A stretch of DNA of 64,000 nt from assembly GCA_936450465.1 (NCBI GenBank), contig OW388304.1:12060708-12124707 (forward strand). The letters run 5' to 3'. The stretch comes from Gibbula magus (lineage: Eukaryota; Mollusca; Gastropoda; Trochida; Trochidae). The position numbers were made by a program, and so were the translations under genes. Below, piece by piece: positions 40,451 to 51,699 of this stretch (the stretch's first letter is position 1; each line of letters starts with the position of its first letter). The notes beneath the pieces were generated by a model. That model was not told where the DNA came from. It searched no databases and saw only the letters and a program-made list of their open reading frames with translations.

Positions 40451-41222
40451 CAACTATCATTGCACATATATTCAATTCATAACAAATATTCCCCTATTTG
40501 TTAATGTATCACAAACAATGGGTATATACCATAAGCATGTACTGTCACAACGGATACTTAGGAATATACGATGAATTAACCAAAATATGCAACACAAATA
40601 AGCAACACATGAAGTACCATGACATATAGGGTATCAACCTTTTGAACACCAATGGTTTTGCTGGTGTACACTTTCATCCAGATTAATGTTTTTTTCACAT
40701 ATATAGCTTAATCAGAGATAACAAAAATTAAGACATTATAGGATTTAACAAAGAATATGAAGCTAACTTTCGAGATCAGCGTTTCAACTATTCCATTTAT
40801 TCCAATTAACCATTAAGTAACAGACAGAGGATAAGTAGCTGTACACCATCCGGTTGTTATAAATGTACGGTTTGAGATGGCTGGGCGAGGCGGTAGCTCT
40901 ACCTTAGAGCTCAATCAAAAGTCAGGAGGTCATGTCTAAACATGACTATATTTTAAGTTAGGGTCAACAAATTTCGGAAACATTCTCTCAGAGACAACAA
41001 GTAAAACTTCACATTGCTCATTTCCATATGCATATTTATATGACAAATGATGTATTAGCATTGAAACCTATTGCATATGATCCATGAAAATACAACAAAT
41101 AACTGTTGGAGAAAGGCGTGTCAAGGATATTTAACAGGCTTTCTCATAATTGTGAAGAATTGTCGTACTTCAACATGTGATGAACACACTGCTGCTGCAA
41201 CAAGGAAGCAATGTTAAAATGA

Positions 41223-41515
41223 GTTGGGGTTTAACGCAGCTTTCAAGAGTATTTCACTTACATCGCGGCTGCTAGTATTATGGCAGGGAGAAAGCCCGCA
41301 ATGCCATATGGCTATGCATTGCGGTGAAACCTGCCAGCATCGGCTGGAACTAGCGAACCATGGGTGGTACTATGCTGAAATTCAATGTAGCATTGCAACA
41401 CTGCGTGTAGAACAGTTCTCTACTGCAAACAAAGTTGCCGTGCCCCTGGCGGGATTCGAACCCCGGGCCTCTTGATCCAAGCCGAACGCGCTAACCACTG
41501 CGCTATCCCGCCCCC
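41223..41515 (-). mobile_element. Complete tRNA-derived SINE with 11-bp target duplications
   Basis: On the minus strand the element starts with a tRNA-like head containing an A box (TAGCGCAGTGG) and a perfect B box (GGTTCGAATCC). A ~200-bp body follows, and the tail ends TGCGTTAAACCCC. It is flanked by TGTTAAAATGA at 41,212-41,222 and 41,516-41,526. Unit B has the uninterrupted site (AATGTTAAAATGACATTCGG at about 27,768-27,787), which proves a single insertion after the B/C duplication. The 83-codon frame across it is incidental. Pol III promoter activity is inferred from the boxes. Confidence 0.95.
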
Positions 41516-42808
41516 TGTTAAAATGACATTCGGAAGATGATATGTACACTTTTCGTTTGACCTAACCATATACATGTAAACGCAGGTTGGAAGCATACAT
41601 AGAAAGAAAAATGTACATATAACGTGAAAAGGAGGCTAAAGTACCCACACATATATACTTGTGTTGCTGTAACGAATGAGAAATGTAAGACTTCGGTCAA
41701 TGGAATGAAAAAGAGGAAACATTTTTGTTGTCTTTGCCAATATTTTGAGAACTCGTTAAGGGGCGATTTTGGTTGAATAATGGATTAAAGATGTTTGCGC
41801 TCACTCTTTCTTTCTCAGAAGATGTATGGTTGTGGCAAATAGACATCCAGCTTTTGAAACATTCACAGATCCTTGGCAGTACTTGATTCACCTCACATTA
41901 ATTCTTACTGTCTGACTAGTTTAATGTTGACACACTAATGCAGAAACTCACAAGTTAAACATTTCAAGAAAAAATAAGAAATCTTCAGACACATAAACAA
42001 TGAAAGTCAAATAACAATTCACGGTACCATTGCATGAAACGTAAAAGAGTCGGTAATTCAAGTAAACCACCGATTCACAATACAAAACTTAGTTGGATAA
42101 ACTAGCAATTGCAAAATTCATACATGTTCGTATTTGTTCATGAATCGTTTTCGCACGAAGTAGAAAGAAAGTGGAAGTGTGGCAGCCCTAAGGTTGTTCA
42201 CCAGTAAACGTTGTCTGATAAGAAAGTAGACAATGTATCAGATAAAGCAACTCTATGGCACTATCTACCAGTTTCACAAAACAACTTTTATTCAGATAAC
42301 GTTTCACTACTTTGTGACATTTGCATTCATAACATTATGCTATATTGTTGCACTGAAGAATAAAAGTCAATAGTGGTTGTAATGCGAGCAATTCCATTAT
42401 TTCAAATGAACTGATGAACCTTTAGGAAGTGCCTTTCAACAAAAAATCACTAATTACAGCAATATGAACCTTCGGAATCAGAATTTCTTTTTTTTAAAAG
42501 ACAAATTCGAAAGTTCCTTACTGACAAAATCCGGTTTGTATGACTGTAATGACACCTCTAAATCATAGAGAAGTGTTTGATGAAGAATTGAACTAAATCG
42601 ATCTCATATTTTTTCCCAAAATCGTAACATTGGCACAGCATCAAGGTTTCGGTATATATGTACACGTAGGGGGTGCAACACTAATTCTACTATGCATATA
42701 TGAACTAGAATTTAAATTCAAATAGTTGGCACACAATATTCAAAAGCTGGCTGCAATCAAGTCAATACAAGACATTAATTTGCAGAACGAAACTTCAATC
42801 TAAATGTA

Positions 42809-43418
42809 CAGCTGCTGAACAAAAGTTTCCCGAACTCAGTGCAAATATCATGTAATTCTGTGTTGCTTTAAGTTTGATATATTCTTTAAATATGCCCGCG
42901 AAAGTAATGAACCTTTTTTGAGACGTAGAAAAATTATTTCTGAATCATATACTTAAAAATGATATTAATATTTCTACAGGAGCAAATATGGCAAAGATTT
43001 GCATAGCACCGGGGTCCAAAAATCAAAACTAAAAAATTGATATTGTTTTATAAAATTGTCATTTTTTAATCATTTAGGGACAAAAACATAATTCCTGTCA
43101 TCACATTGACCAATATTTTCTATTACTGTCGAAATGTTACCGACATTATGTTCAATTGATATTTTATTGCAGAAACAATGAAATCTAAATATTCAAATTT
43201 GGACCCTTTGTCTCTTTTGATGTACGCCAAAATGTTTCTGGCATGTTACATATCTGTCCCTTGTATATGTAACGTAAAAATGACTTCTTTACATCTTGTC
43301 CAAAAATATTATCCATAATGTGTTCTGTTTAGAAAAAGTGCCAAATTGAAGTTTTAAAAAAATTATGATTTTACGTAGGAAATCTTGCATAGTTGAACAT
43401 ACTTTTGTTCAGCAGCTG
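42809..43418. mobile_element. Mariner-type MITE in unit C
   Basis: The orthologous copy of the element at 29060-29660. It has the same CAGCTGCTGAACAAAAGT inverted ends and TA flanks (42,807-42,808 and 43,419-43,420). It is 610 bp, with small indels relative to the B copy. Confidence 0.85.
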
Positions 43419-44085
43419 TAAACAAAAATCCCAAGAAAACGTTTACCAAATAGTGCGTTTGAATCTGAACATTGTTTGACTTTGTTACACTTGGGAGTAT
43501 CACGCCCACATGTGGTTAGTGCTTGCGATTGATAACAGTCTTTCCTTGTAAGGGAATACAGACAAGCTTTAATGAGGGCTGGAAGCTAATGTGAGACAAG
43601 AGTAGAGATACATGTAAATAGTGCAACAATTATTTGGTAATGACTATTCTGAAAACACTTTACTTACATTCAGCCTTAAATGAAGTCCTTAGCGTTTGAT
43701 GGTTTTTAATTGACGGTATATATGTGTGAAATAAAATATATAGTCTACAAATTTTATGATAATTTGTAGATAAACACAGAGCGTTCTAAATGGTTTTCAT
43801 CGCATTTGAAGAACAATGGTTTTGATGCGCAATAAAATAATTGTACCGTCTCGTTGGTGACACGTGTAATGATTTTAAATGATGATGATTTTAAACATTA
43901 CCCGGATAAATTTAAACGTGCGTGTTTTATGTATTGTATAATTATCTTTACACACTTTGGTAATTGATATATAGGGTCCTGCGATGCAATTTCAAACTTG
44001 AAAGGTTGTCATTTTCTTAAAGCAGACAATTAGACAACCTCTGATCATAGTTTTCTGGCAAGAACAACATTGACTCTTTCCAAGA

Positions 44086-44797
44086 TGGAACTTTTCTTGA
44101 TCTATAGTTGGAAACCAGTCCGTCTATAACGAAGCAGACAAATATTGATAGAAGAGAAAATAAATATTGACCTCCAGGAAAACAGTCTCCTTAGCTGGGG
44201 AAGAAATGTAGATGTTTAACATACAAAGACATTGTGCTCTCGTAGGCAAACAGATGAGAGGATTTAGTTAGGGGAGAACATCACTCGACTTTCAACATTA
44301 GGATGCAACACATTCGGTAACTTTGCGTATTTGAAAGCGGGTCTCAGCCGAGATGAATTGGGTTAACGTAATTTATCTGAACTGGAGAAGTATCTAAAAT
44401 ACCAGGATTAATCTTCTTACCTGTGTGGAGTTGCATGTTCAACGTCTATGTTTGCCCCAAGCTCAGACACCTGTTTTAGGTCAATTATTACTCCTCCTTC
44501 GGTGTCTATCTGCTTCTTTGTATATACAGACGTCTCGACAGGAAGTAATCTGTAATGATGTTATATTTTAGACCACACTATCTGGACTAGTACAAATTCG
44601 TATATTTTTTCAAAAGAGTGCAGATCGAGTGATCCCAACTGTGACACTGCTACATTGTTGTTCTCAACAACATTTATTTCTTAGGCAGTAATATCTAGTC
44701 CCTTAGTCCCTTTCTAATGTTCGTCGAGAGTAGATTTTGGGAATATAGCACATCAACTGCGTCTCGTAACAATGTCATAAGAGATGAGGCGGAATTA
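44086..44797 (+). repeat. Terminal stub of the array (diverged)
   Basis: Matches 20,640-21,381 and 30,330-31,082 but with more changes and indels than those two have with each other. It includes an extra stretch near 44,400-44,460 and loses the upstream half of the CELC-containing frame. Similarity ends at GTGAACTGTGT (44,797), followed by unrelated sequence and the satellite. It is the probable right-hand partner in the recombination that made unit C. Confidence 0.75.
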
Positions 44798-44872
44798 TGT
44801 GAACTGTGTAGCAAAAGTCGGCTGTGTGTTGAATGTGTAGTTGTTACGAACCATCTAGGATATATCTGCAGA

Positions 44873-45415
44873 TTTGCATTCCTAGATGTTTAAACAATCT
44901 GCAGATTGTTCGACCCTAACAATCTGAGAATGATCACAATATAGGAATTTATTTTTACAGACTGTAGAAGTTGATTCCTAGATTGTGAAGGGTTACGATG
45001 TTTCATTTACAGACTATAGGGGTCGATTCCTAGATTGTGAGGAGCTTTTAACTCCTTTCTCTATCTTATCTACAGACTGTAGAAGTTGATTCCTAGATTG
45101 TGAAGGGTTACGATGTTTCATTTACAGACTATAGGGGTCGATTCCTAGATTGTGAGGAGCTTTTAACTCCTTTCTCTATCTTATCTACAGACTGTAGAAG
45201 TTGATTCCTAGATTGTGAAGGGTTCTCAAATACGTAGTTCCACTATCTTATCTATCGACTTCAGGGGTCGTATCCGAGATTTGAAGGGTTCTCAAATAGT
45301 TGTTCTTTCTTCTCTACAGACTATAGGGTCGATTCCTAGATTGTGAAGGGTTATGTTATTTCATTTAACGACTACAGGGGTCGATTCCTAGATTTTAAAC
45401 GCCCTACACTATTTT
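44873..45415 (+). repeat. Satellite with GATTCCTAGATTGTGAAGGG core, left block
   Basis: About eight monomers of 51-67 bp. Each has an ACAGACT-TAG segment, then GATTCCTAGATTGTGAAGGG, then a variable T-rich spacer. Cores start near 44,973, 45,024, 45,088, 45,140, 45,203, 45,270, 45,331 and 45,383. A two-monomer unit of about 115 bp (with the alternate GTGAGGAGCTTTTAACTCC spacer) is repeated almost exactly at 44,955-45,070 and 45,070-45,186, so there is higher-order structure. Confidence 0.9.
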
Positions 45416-45419
45416 TTCG

Positions 45420-45899
45420 CATGCAGTAATTATGATCAGCTAAGACATAGTATGTACAGGTTATAGCCTGGAGACCATTTATACGGAAACAAAGAACCTT
45501 CGCATAATCAAAATCAACAACTAGTTGATTCAGTTCACAATTTCATCACCAAAACACAACAATTTAAATTTTAACATTCACGTGATTGTTTGATTTCTAG
45601 TTCTGCCTATGGGTCGTTTGACACACTGAACTGTAGTAAGTGTGTCTTCTATCTAATATCATTAAATCTTTGTATTTCTTCAGATCGGTTGATAAACTAT
45701 TCCATTTTCTATGATTGATTACTAGATAATATTACTGTTAACCTAATTGGAACATGTATACATACTGTTATTTAAAATGATCTTTATCATTGACGTCACT
45801 TTGTATTTCACTCTGTATCATATGTTGTATGGGAGCGGTGTTAATATAAGCTACACAGCACTCCCAATTCATTTCATTAAAAACAAATATGTTTAAAAC
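45420..45899. other. 480-bp non-satellite segment splitting the satellite
   Basis: Unrelated to the monomers on both sides. Contains a TGACGTCA site (about 45,797) and, near its right end, TTAATATAAGCTACACAGCA and CATTAAAAACA, which could be a TATA-like and polyadenylation-like pair as in a solo LTR. I could not define ends or a target duplication, so this is only a suggestion. Confidence 0.4.
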
Positions 45900-46165
45900 A
45901 TTCCTATATTGTGAAGGGTTCTCAAATAGTTTTTCTATCTTTTCTACCGACTATAGTGTCGATTCCTAGATTGTGAAGGGTTCTCAAATAGTTTTTTCTA
46001 TCTTATCTACCGACTACAGGATCGATTCCTAGATTGTGAAGGGTTCTCAAATAGTTTTTCTGTCTTTTCAACTGACTACATGGGTCGATTCCTAGTTTGT
46101 GAAGGGTTAGGATGTTTCATCTAACGACTACAGGGGTCGATTCCTAGATTGTAAAATTATATATT
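45900..46165 (+). repeat. Satellite with GATTCCTAGATTGTGAAGGG core, right block
   Basis: About four and a half further monomers of the same family. The spacer type is TTCTCAAATAGTTTTTCTAT, longer and more uniform than in the left block. The last unit reverts to the GATGTTTCAT spacer. The array ends at GATTGTAAAATT. Confidence 0.9.
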
Positions 46166-46276
46166 GCATTATAATTTAAAGCCACTGAATGATGTTTTTT
46201 CATTTTTCAGTGGATTTATTATAAACGTTTATGACGTTTTTTCTGTACTAGGGTAAAATAATTACTCACACGACTC

Positions 46277-46515
46277 CAGTATCCGTAGAGGTAGAACACT
46301 GTGTTACATATAAAAGAAAATATGCTAGAGGCCATTTAAGTGAGAACAACTTTATAAATATTCGAGATGGAAAATGAATCGGCTTAGCCGAATCATCAAA
46401 AGTCGTTTTAGAACTGTATTTATTAAGCGAGAAGGGTTGTTTTGCAGTTGTTTTTCTCTGTTTTGTGAAATATGCTTATTTCCATTGAAAACGTGCAACA
46501 GTCCCTTTAATATAT
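46277..46515 (-). repeat. Dispersed repeat, diverged copy
   Basis: Resembles 53,283-53,545 and 53,817-54,060. Shared landmarks: TATCCGTAG-GGTA at the left, GGCTTA(G/C)CCGAA in the middle and AACGTGCAACAGTCCCTTTAA at the right (ACGTGCTACTGCCCCTTTAA in the others). No ends or coding capacity were recognised; strand is arbitrary. Confidence 0.6.
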
Positions 46516-47111
46516 GCCCATCTCTGCTTATTAATGTTTTATTCCGTACTTGAATTACCCTATAACATATTTTGATAAAAGTAGAAGAATTTGAGAGATC
46601 AATATTTATCTCTGCACTGGAGTATCTACAGTGGAAGTGAGAGAGTTATCAAAACACCATTGCTGTTAGACAGGTGGTGTATAAATTATTTCCATAATAC
46701 TTTTTTGAAAATGGCCTATTGATAACTTTGCAAACAACTACTATTTACTTGCTTGAAATATTAGACTTATTTCCCCCATTTCTGATTTAGGAAGTAATAC
46801 AGAAGATCATCGTATACTTATTCATGTGAGATGACAATAACGGGTAACTACTAATACATTTACGAGATCACGTAGTGTAACGTCAATTAGATTTCATTAT
46901 TCAATAAGAAAAATCGTGACTTTAATGGAACAGTAAACAAGCGTATAATTTCATAGATGAAAATACTAAGGGACATGCATTGGCATATTCAATAAGGAAA
47001 ATGTGAATAAAACACTGCATGTTAGCGAGGTTCCTAAAGAATATAAGTGTTACGTGTTACTATGTTTAGAAACCCTTTATTCTGTATTTGTACAAAAAAC
47101 ATGTGTTAATT

Positions 47112-48285
47112 ATACCCCCGCTACGAAGTAGTCGGGGGTATATATCGCTCAGCGCGTCCGTCCGTCCGGAACACTTTTGGTTCCGCTCATAACTCAAATA
47201 CTACTTGTTCAATTGTTATGAAACTTTATACATGTACACTTTATGGTCCCTAGATGTGCCTTTTCTATGTTTCACTCAGATTCCATGATTATTTTTTCAG
47301 ATTTTCCACTTTTAAGCGTCTTTGTGTGCGCGTCTATGCTTACACTTTTGGTTCCGCTCATAACTCAAATACTACTTGTTCAATTGTTATGAAACTTTAT
47401 GTATGTACACTTTATGGTCCCCACATGTGCCTTTTGTATGTTTCGTACTCTAATTTGCATAATTTATGCAAATTTTCTCCGTTTTTCGACTTTGCCATTC
47501 AGTTTTTGTTCCACTCATAACTCAAATACTAATTGTTCAAATGTCTTGTAACTTGATACATATAATCATCACGATGTGTACATCTGCCTTTTGTATGTTT
47601 CATACCCTCATTTGCATAATTTATGCAAATATTCTCCGTTTTCGACTTAACCATTCACACTTTTTGTTCCACTCATAACTCTGAAAGCAGTTGTCCAAAT
47701 GTTAAGAAACTTGATATGTACAATCACCATGATGTGTACATCTGCCTTTTGTATGCTTCATACCCTCGTTTGCATAATTTATGCAAATTTTCTCCGTTTT
47801 TCGACTTTGCCATTCACAGTTTTTGTTCCACTCATAACTCAAATACTAATTGTTCAAATGTCTTGTAACTTGATACATATAATCATCACGATGTGTACAT
47901 CTGCCTTCTGTATGTTTCATACCCTCATTTGCATAATTTATGCAAATTTTCTCCGTTTTCAACTTTGCCATTCACAGTTTTTGTTCCACTCATAACTCAG
48001 ACACTAATTGTTCAAATGTTACGAAACCACTGATTTGTACATCTGTCATTTTTATATTTCATACCCTCATTTGCATATTTGTATGTTTCATGCCCTCATT
48101 TGCATATTTAATGACATTTTTCAAATTTTTCGACTTTTACTTCTAAAACATGCTTACAAGTGTAATACTTACTCTGCTTTAATAATACTTATATATAATA
48201 GACTGTTCATACAAAAGTTTAAACATTGATGCCCTTTTGCTATTTTCAAACATTTCTTTTTTACCAATGTTAAAAGCGGGGGTAT
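47112..48285. mobile_element. Element with 11-bp GGGGGTAT inverted ends and six internal repeats
   Basis: The left end ATACCCCCGCT and right end AGCGGGGGTAT are exact inverted repeats. Just inside the left end, CCCCC-GCTAC-GAA-GTAGTC-GGGGG can fold into a hairpin (47,115-47,138), followed by CGTCCGTCCGTCCGG. The interior has six copies, period about 158 bp, of a unit beginning CTCATAACTC (47,186, 47,356, 47,514, 47,672, 47,831, 47,989). Overlapping frames of 70-98 codons come from this periodicity. Elements with cccgcta...cggggg ends are common in bivalve and gastropod DNA. It has no transposase, so it is non-autonomous; the superfamily is unknown. Confidence 0.7.
47453..47947. promoter_or_regulatory. 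Four inverted octamer pairs (ATTTGCAT-N5-ATGCAAAT)
   Basis: Pairs lie at 47,453-47,473, 47,610-47,630, 47,768-47,788 (left half GTTTGCAT) and 47,927-47,947, one per ~158-bp repeat, with half-sites near 48,070 and 48,100. ATGCAAAT is the canonical octamer bound by POU-domain factors (established knowledge). Binding here is inference; the arrangement may only reflect repeat amplification. Confidence 0.5.
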
Positions 48286-48289
48286 CATG

Positions 48290-50340
48290 AGTGAGCTGTG
48301 CTCACTAATTCTCTTGTTAACTCTTGTGATATATAATTCAATATTCGACATCCGTTGGCAGTGTCATCAATGAAGTGTGGTATAAGTGGAATATCTACAG
48401 CTTTTCTATATTCTAATGCTAGATTTAACTTAAGTGTTTTTATGGTCTCGATGATACCAAAAAAGAAAATTAGTGTGAATTATTCTGTGTAGTTATATCA
48501 TTTACCATACCTAATTTTGGTATTTTCAAAATCAATTATATACCGTGTTGTGACATTATCATTATTCCATATTGCTGACCCAGGATACCACATTGCGCCC
48601 TTACAGTTTTCTCCTCGTCATAGTTTGCGATAAACCGAGATAATCAATAGCAAATAAAACATAACACATACTGAACATTGTATAAACATCTACATGGTTG
48701 ATGAGGTTATGTTTTTTATATTTACGTGATATTCGTGTCTTCATTGTTGTTCAGATTGCATTTGAACAACAGCATGGTTTATTCTAAATTCCCCGCATAA
48801 ATATAATTGAAAGCATGATGCCAACACATTTTAGATTATTCAACATGGTCCATGTTGAGATGGCTGTTACCATCAGAAACATCTTCCATTTTCATACATT
48901 CAGTTCGATCGACTGGTAATTATCCCAATTTTCAACTGACATTCCACTCTGTTTTTAATGTTTGATTTTCTGTCCATGTAATTCTAAATTTAATCAATCT
49001 TGAGCGTAACTATTTTGAGACTGAAGAAACCGATGTGTTGAGTGATAGACTAGATCTCCCCCTTTCAGCCTTTTCGACAAAATCAATGTTTCATTAAAGT
49101 ACACATAGTGTTCAGTTCTTCAGTGACATTCGAATTTGAATTTCAATATTCACAAGCTTTTATATTTAGCCTCTGTTCAATATTATTTGGCATTATGATT
49201 TGGCTGATTGGATGAATATAGATGCATACTTTCCAAGCAAAACCATTTGAAGTAGATGGAGATTTATAGTGGAAGTATTACAATGGACGATACAAAATTT
49301 AATGGAAATTTCCTCTACAATTTATATTTGATCGTCCTTAACGGTTTTAACTTCTATATGCGTTTGTAAGACCAAATACTAATTTGTCTTGATAAAACGC
49401 GAACATGGTATAATCAGAATTCATCAGGCATTATAAAAACGGCTTCGGGTATATTGTGTTTTTATTATTGTCACTTGGGTATGTTGATGTGTATGAGAGT
49501 TCAGTATAAGAGTCACGTGTCATATGCAAACCTTAACAATGTTCATCTGGTTCACTCAATTGAATGCACTTAGTTAATTGTTTAAGGATCATTTTAAAAA
49601 CATAGTAACACATTACTGTGTTTAAATTAAATTCAAATCATTTCATAAGCAAATACTAAGCTTTCATTTCGAGTCTGTGCATGTAATATAAGTTCGACAT
49701 CATTTTAATGAACCACCAGCCATACTGTTTGAACATACATGTATTTAAACATTGCAATATTGCTATTTTGTAGTGGGAGACATATAAAGTAGGTATCGAT
49801 TCGAAAATTGTTACAAAATCTTAGCCTTCTCAGAACGAGTGTCAATATTTTACGAATGCTTCAATTTGCAATTTTTGACATGTTGCATTCTTGATTTGGT
49901 ATGCAAAGGTATTTTATATGAACGTTTTAAAACGTGTCATCTTAATTGTCAAATGGACATGAAATATGAGGACTAATAAAATACGTTGAGTACTTTGAGT
50001 AATTGATTGGTTGAATATTGGTAACAGGTTTTGTCAGATAGTTGGTGAAATGTTTCGTCAGATAGATACTTGTTACAAGTGTAGCCGGACTCAATATTTC
50101 ACCATAATTTCACACAAAACCGAAACATATTGCACATTCATGAAAAGCTAGTATAGAATTTGGTAATTTAAATGCTTTCACAAGTACGAAGGGAAGAAGT
50201 AGCCTTATATAGAAAACTAAACGATGTCCGGTTTGAAACATGTTTATGAACCGAATGTATATGTATTACTCAATGATGAAAATAGCGCTGAATTGCAAGC
50301 AAATCGTTGTTATTGACTGTAACTTGCAAATAGACCACCC
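48290..50340. other. Non-coding DNA, no gene recognised
   Basis: AT-rich sequence with no open frame over about 60 codons, no repeat structure seen and no RNA gene recognised. Confidence 0.55.
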
Positions 50341-50367
50341 ACTATTGTAGTCGCGCGGCTAACATTG

Positions 50368-50785
50368 TGACGTCAACTAAAAACGACTATGACGTCACGC
50401 GCAGATTATGACGTTACGGCAACACGCTGTGGTACATACTATATACTTTAATAATGACACTTGTGCACTCTTTTTGACACTATTTAGGACTGTCAATACT
50501 TATTAAGCCATGTGGACCCCTTTTAATTTCCTATTGATGCAATAAATAGAGATTATTACCTGAGGAAGTGGGTCATGTTGACTTTTTACGAAACGAGTGT
50601 GAATTTTTGTATTGCCAGAGCGAGAGCGAGGGTTATACACAGATTTGCACGAGTTTAGTAAAAGTTATATGACACACTTTCGAGTGTAACAATTTCTTTA
50701 TTACCCTTTCTATTCCATTTGATTCGCGTAAAAATAGTCAGAAACCGACCCACTTACCTTGCGACGGCTATCTACAGTGACGTCA
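50368..50785. promoter_or_regulatory. CRE-like sites flanking an inverted repeat
   Basis: Perfect TGACGTCA palindromes at 50,368-50,375, 50,390-50,397 and 50,778-50,785, plus TGACGTTA at 50,409-50,416, in a locally CpG-rich setting (GTCGCGCGGC near 50,351). Between them, AAGTGGGTC...TGTTGACTTTTTACG (about 50,566-50,595) is inversely repeated as TAAAAATAGTCAGAAACC-GACCCACTT (about 50,728-50,756). The whole may be a small palindromic element rather than a regulatory region. Confidence 0.45.
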
Positions 50786-51690
50786 CGAACAATTGTTTTA
50801 TGACCTCACAGACGACAAAATACGGGAAGCCACGGTGAAGCAATCGTTGCTAGGCAAAGATGATTTGTGCACATGTGCTCATATGGAAAATATTTTCAAC
50901 TATATGGGTAATAAATAACAAAAAGTATAGCATTACATGTAATAGATATTAAAACGGCATGGCGGACAGCGTCAAACGTTAGAACTTTGCCAAGCACATT
51001 CATCTGAACAGCGACAATTGTAGCACGCACTGTTATGATTGATGCCAAATTGGATCTAATCGTATTCAATGATAACAGTTAAATGTATCGATAGTTAAAT
51101 TCACAATATTGAAGATAAAAGTACAAATGTACATTCAGTCATCTTCAAGCAAAGATATGTCATATTTTCTCATGAGCTTACAATAAAACTAAATAAATAA
51201 TATTCATCAATCTTTCCTTAACACATTTTAGTTAACAAAATAAAATCCATAACCAAATATAACTGAAAACCAACATTTCGCTTTGACTGGGTGTTAAAAA
51301 ACTACCATTAATGATTTTACAACATGTATTTAAAAATACAAACAACTCGTTGGGCGATATGATAATATGATTTGATGATTTGTTTATGATCTTCTCAATG
51401 ATATATGTTACTGTCAAGCACAAGGTGTTCCTCATACGTTAACGCTGTTTAATGCGTGTTTAAGTTGAGAAGCTATGACCGAAAACATCTCTTATTACGT
51501 TCTATTTTCAAATAATTAAGTTGACAGCGGATTCAATTCAAATGTATTAGCTTCTGTCCCTTAATTATAGTTCTGCCTCGAATGTGCCTGATTTAAATAA
51601 ACCTATTAAAAGTTCTTGTCATGGATTTGGTTTTCTCTATTCATCAGCATATTTTCCTTTGTTCATACATTTCAAATGCATACAGCGAAT
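50786..51690. other. Non-coding DNA, no gene recognised
   Basis: No recognisable frame, repeat or RNA gene. One 67-codon minus-strand frame (51,232-51,435) shows no known features. Confidence 0.5.
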
Positions 51691-51699
51691 AAACTCCCG

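Larger units (their letters stand above)
30321..44085 (+). repeat. Array unit C (recent duplicate with extra insertions)
   Basis: Collinear with unit B but about 4 kb longer, because of C-only insertions at 34,828-35,225, 35,652-39,318 and 41,223-41,515. It also lacks about 100 bp that A and B share (between CACCTCTT and ATTAAGGTATTCG, near 32,355). Around 30,320 the sequence changes from resembling 44.06 kb (TTGACTCTTTCC) to resembling 20.65 kb, which places the duplication junction there. No coding sequence was recognised. Confidence 0.85.

Noticed and set aside
41440..41515. tRNA gene
   Set aside because: A and B boxes are present but it is the head of a SINE with tail and target duplications, and I could not fold a proper anticodon arm.
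44873..46165. CRISPR-like alternation of conserved core and variable spacer
   Set aside because: Spacers are themselves repeated and related, the genome context is animal, and there are no cas genes; it is a satellite.
46632..46645. TACAGTGGAAG as the end of another pogo-like element
   Set aside because: No matching inverted TTCCACTGTA was found within a plausible distance.
47254..48229. Six overlapping frames with repeated MCTSAFCMFHTLICIIYAN-type peptides
   Set aside because: Generated by the 158-bp tandem repeat in different frames; no single frame is conserved across units.
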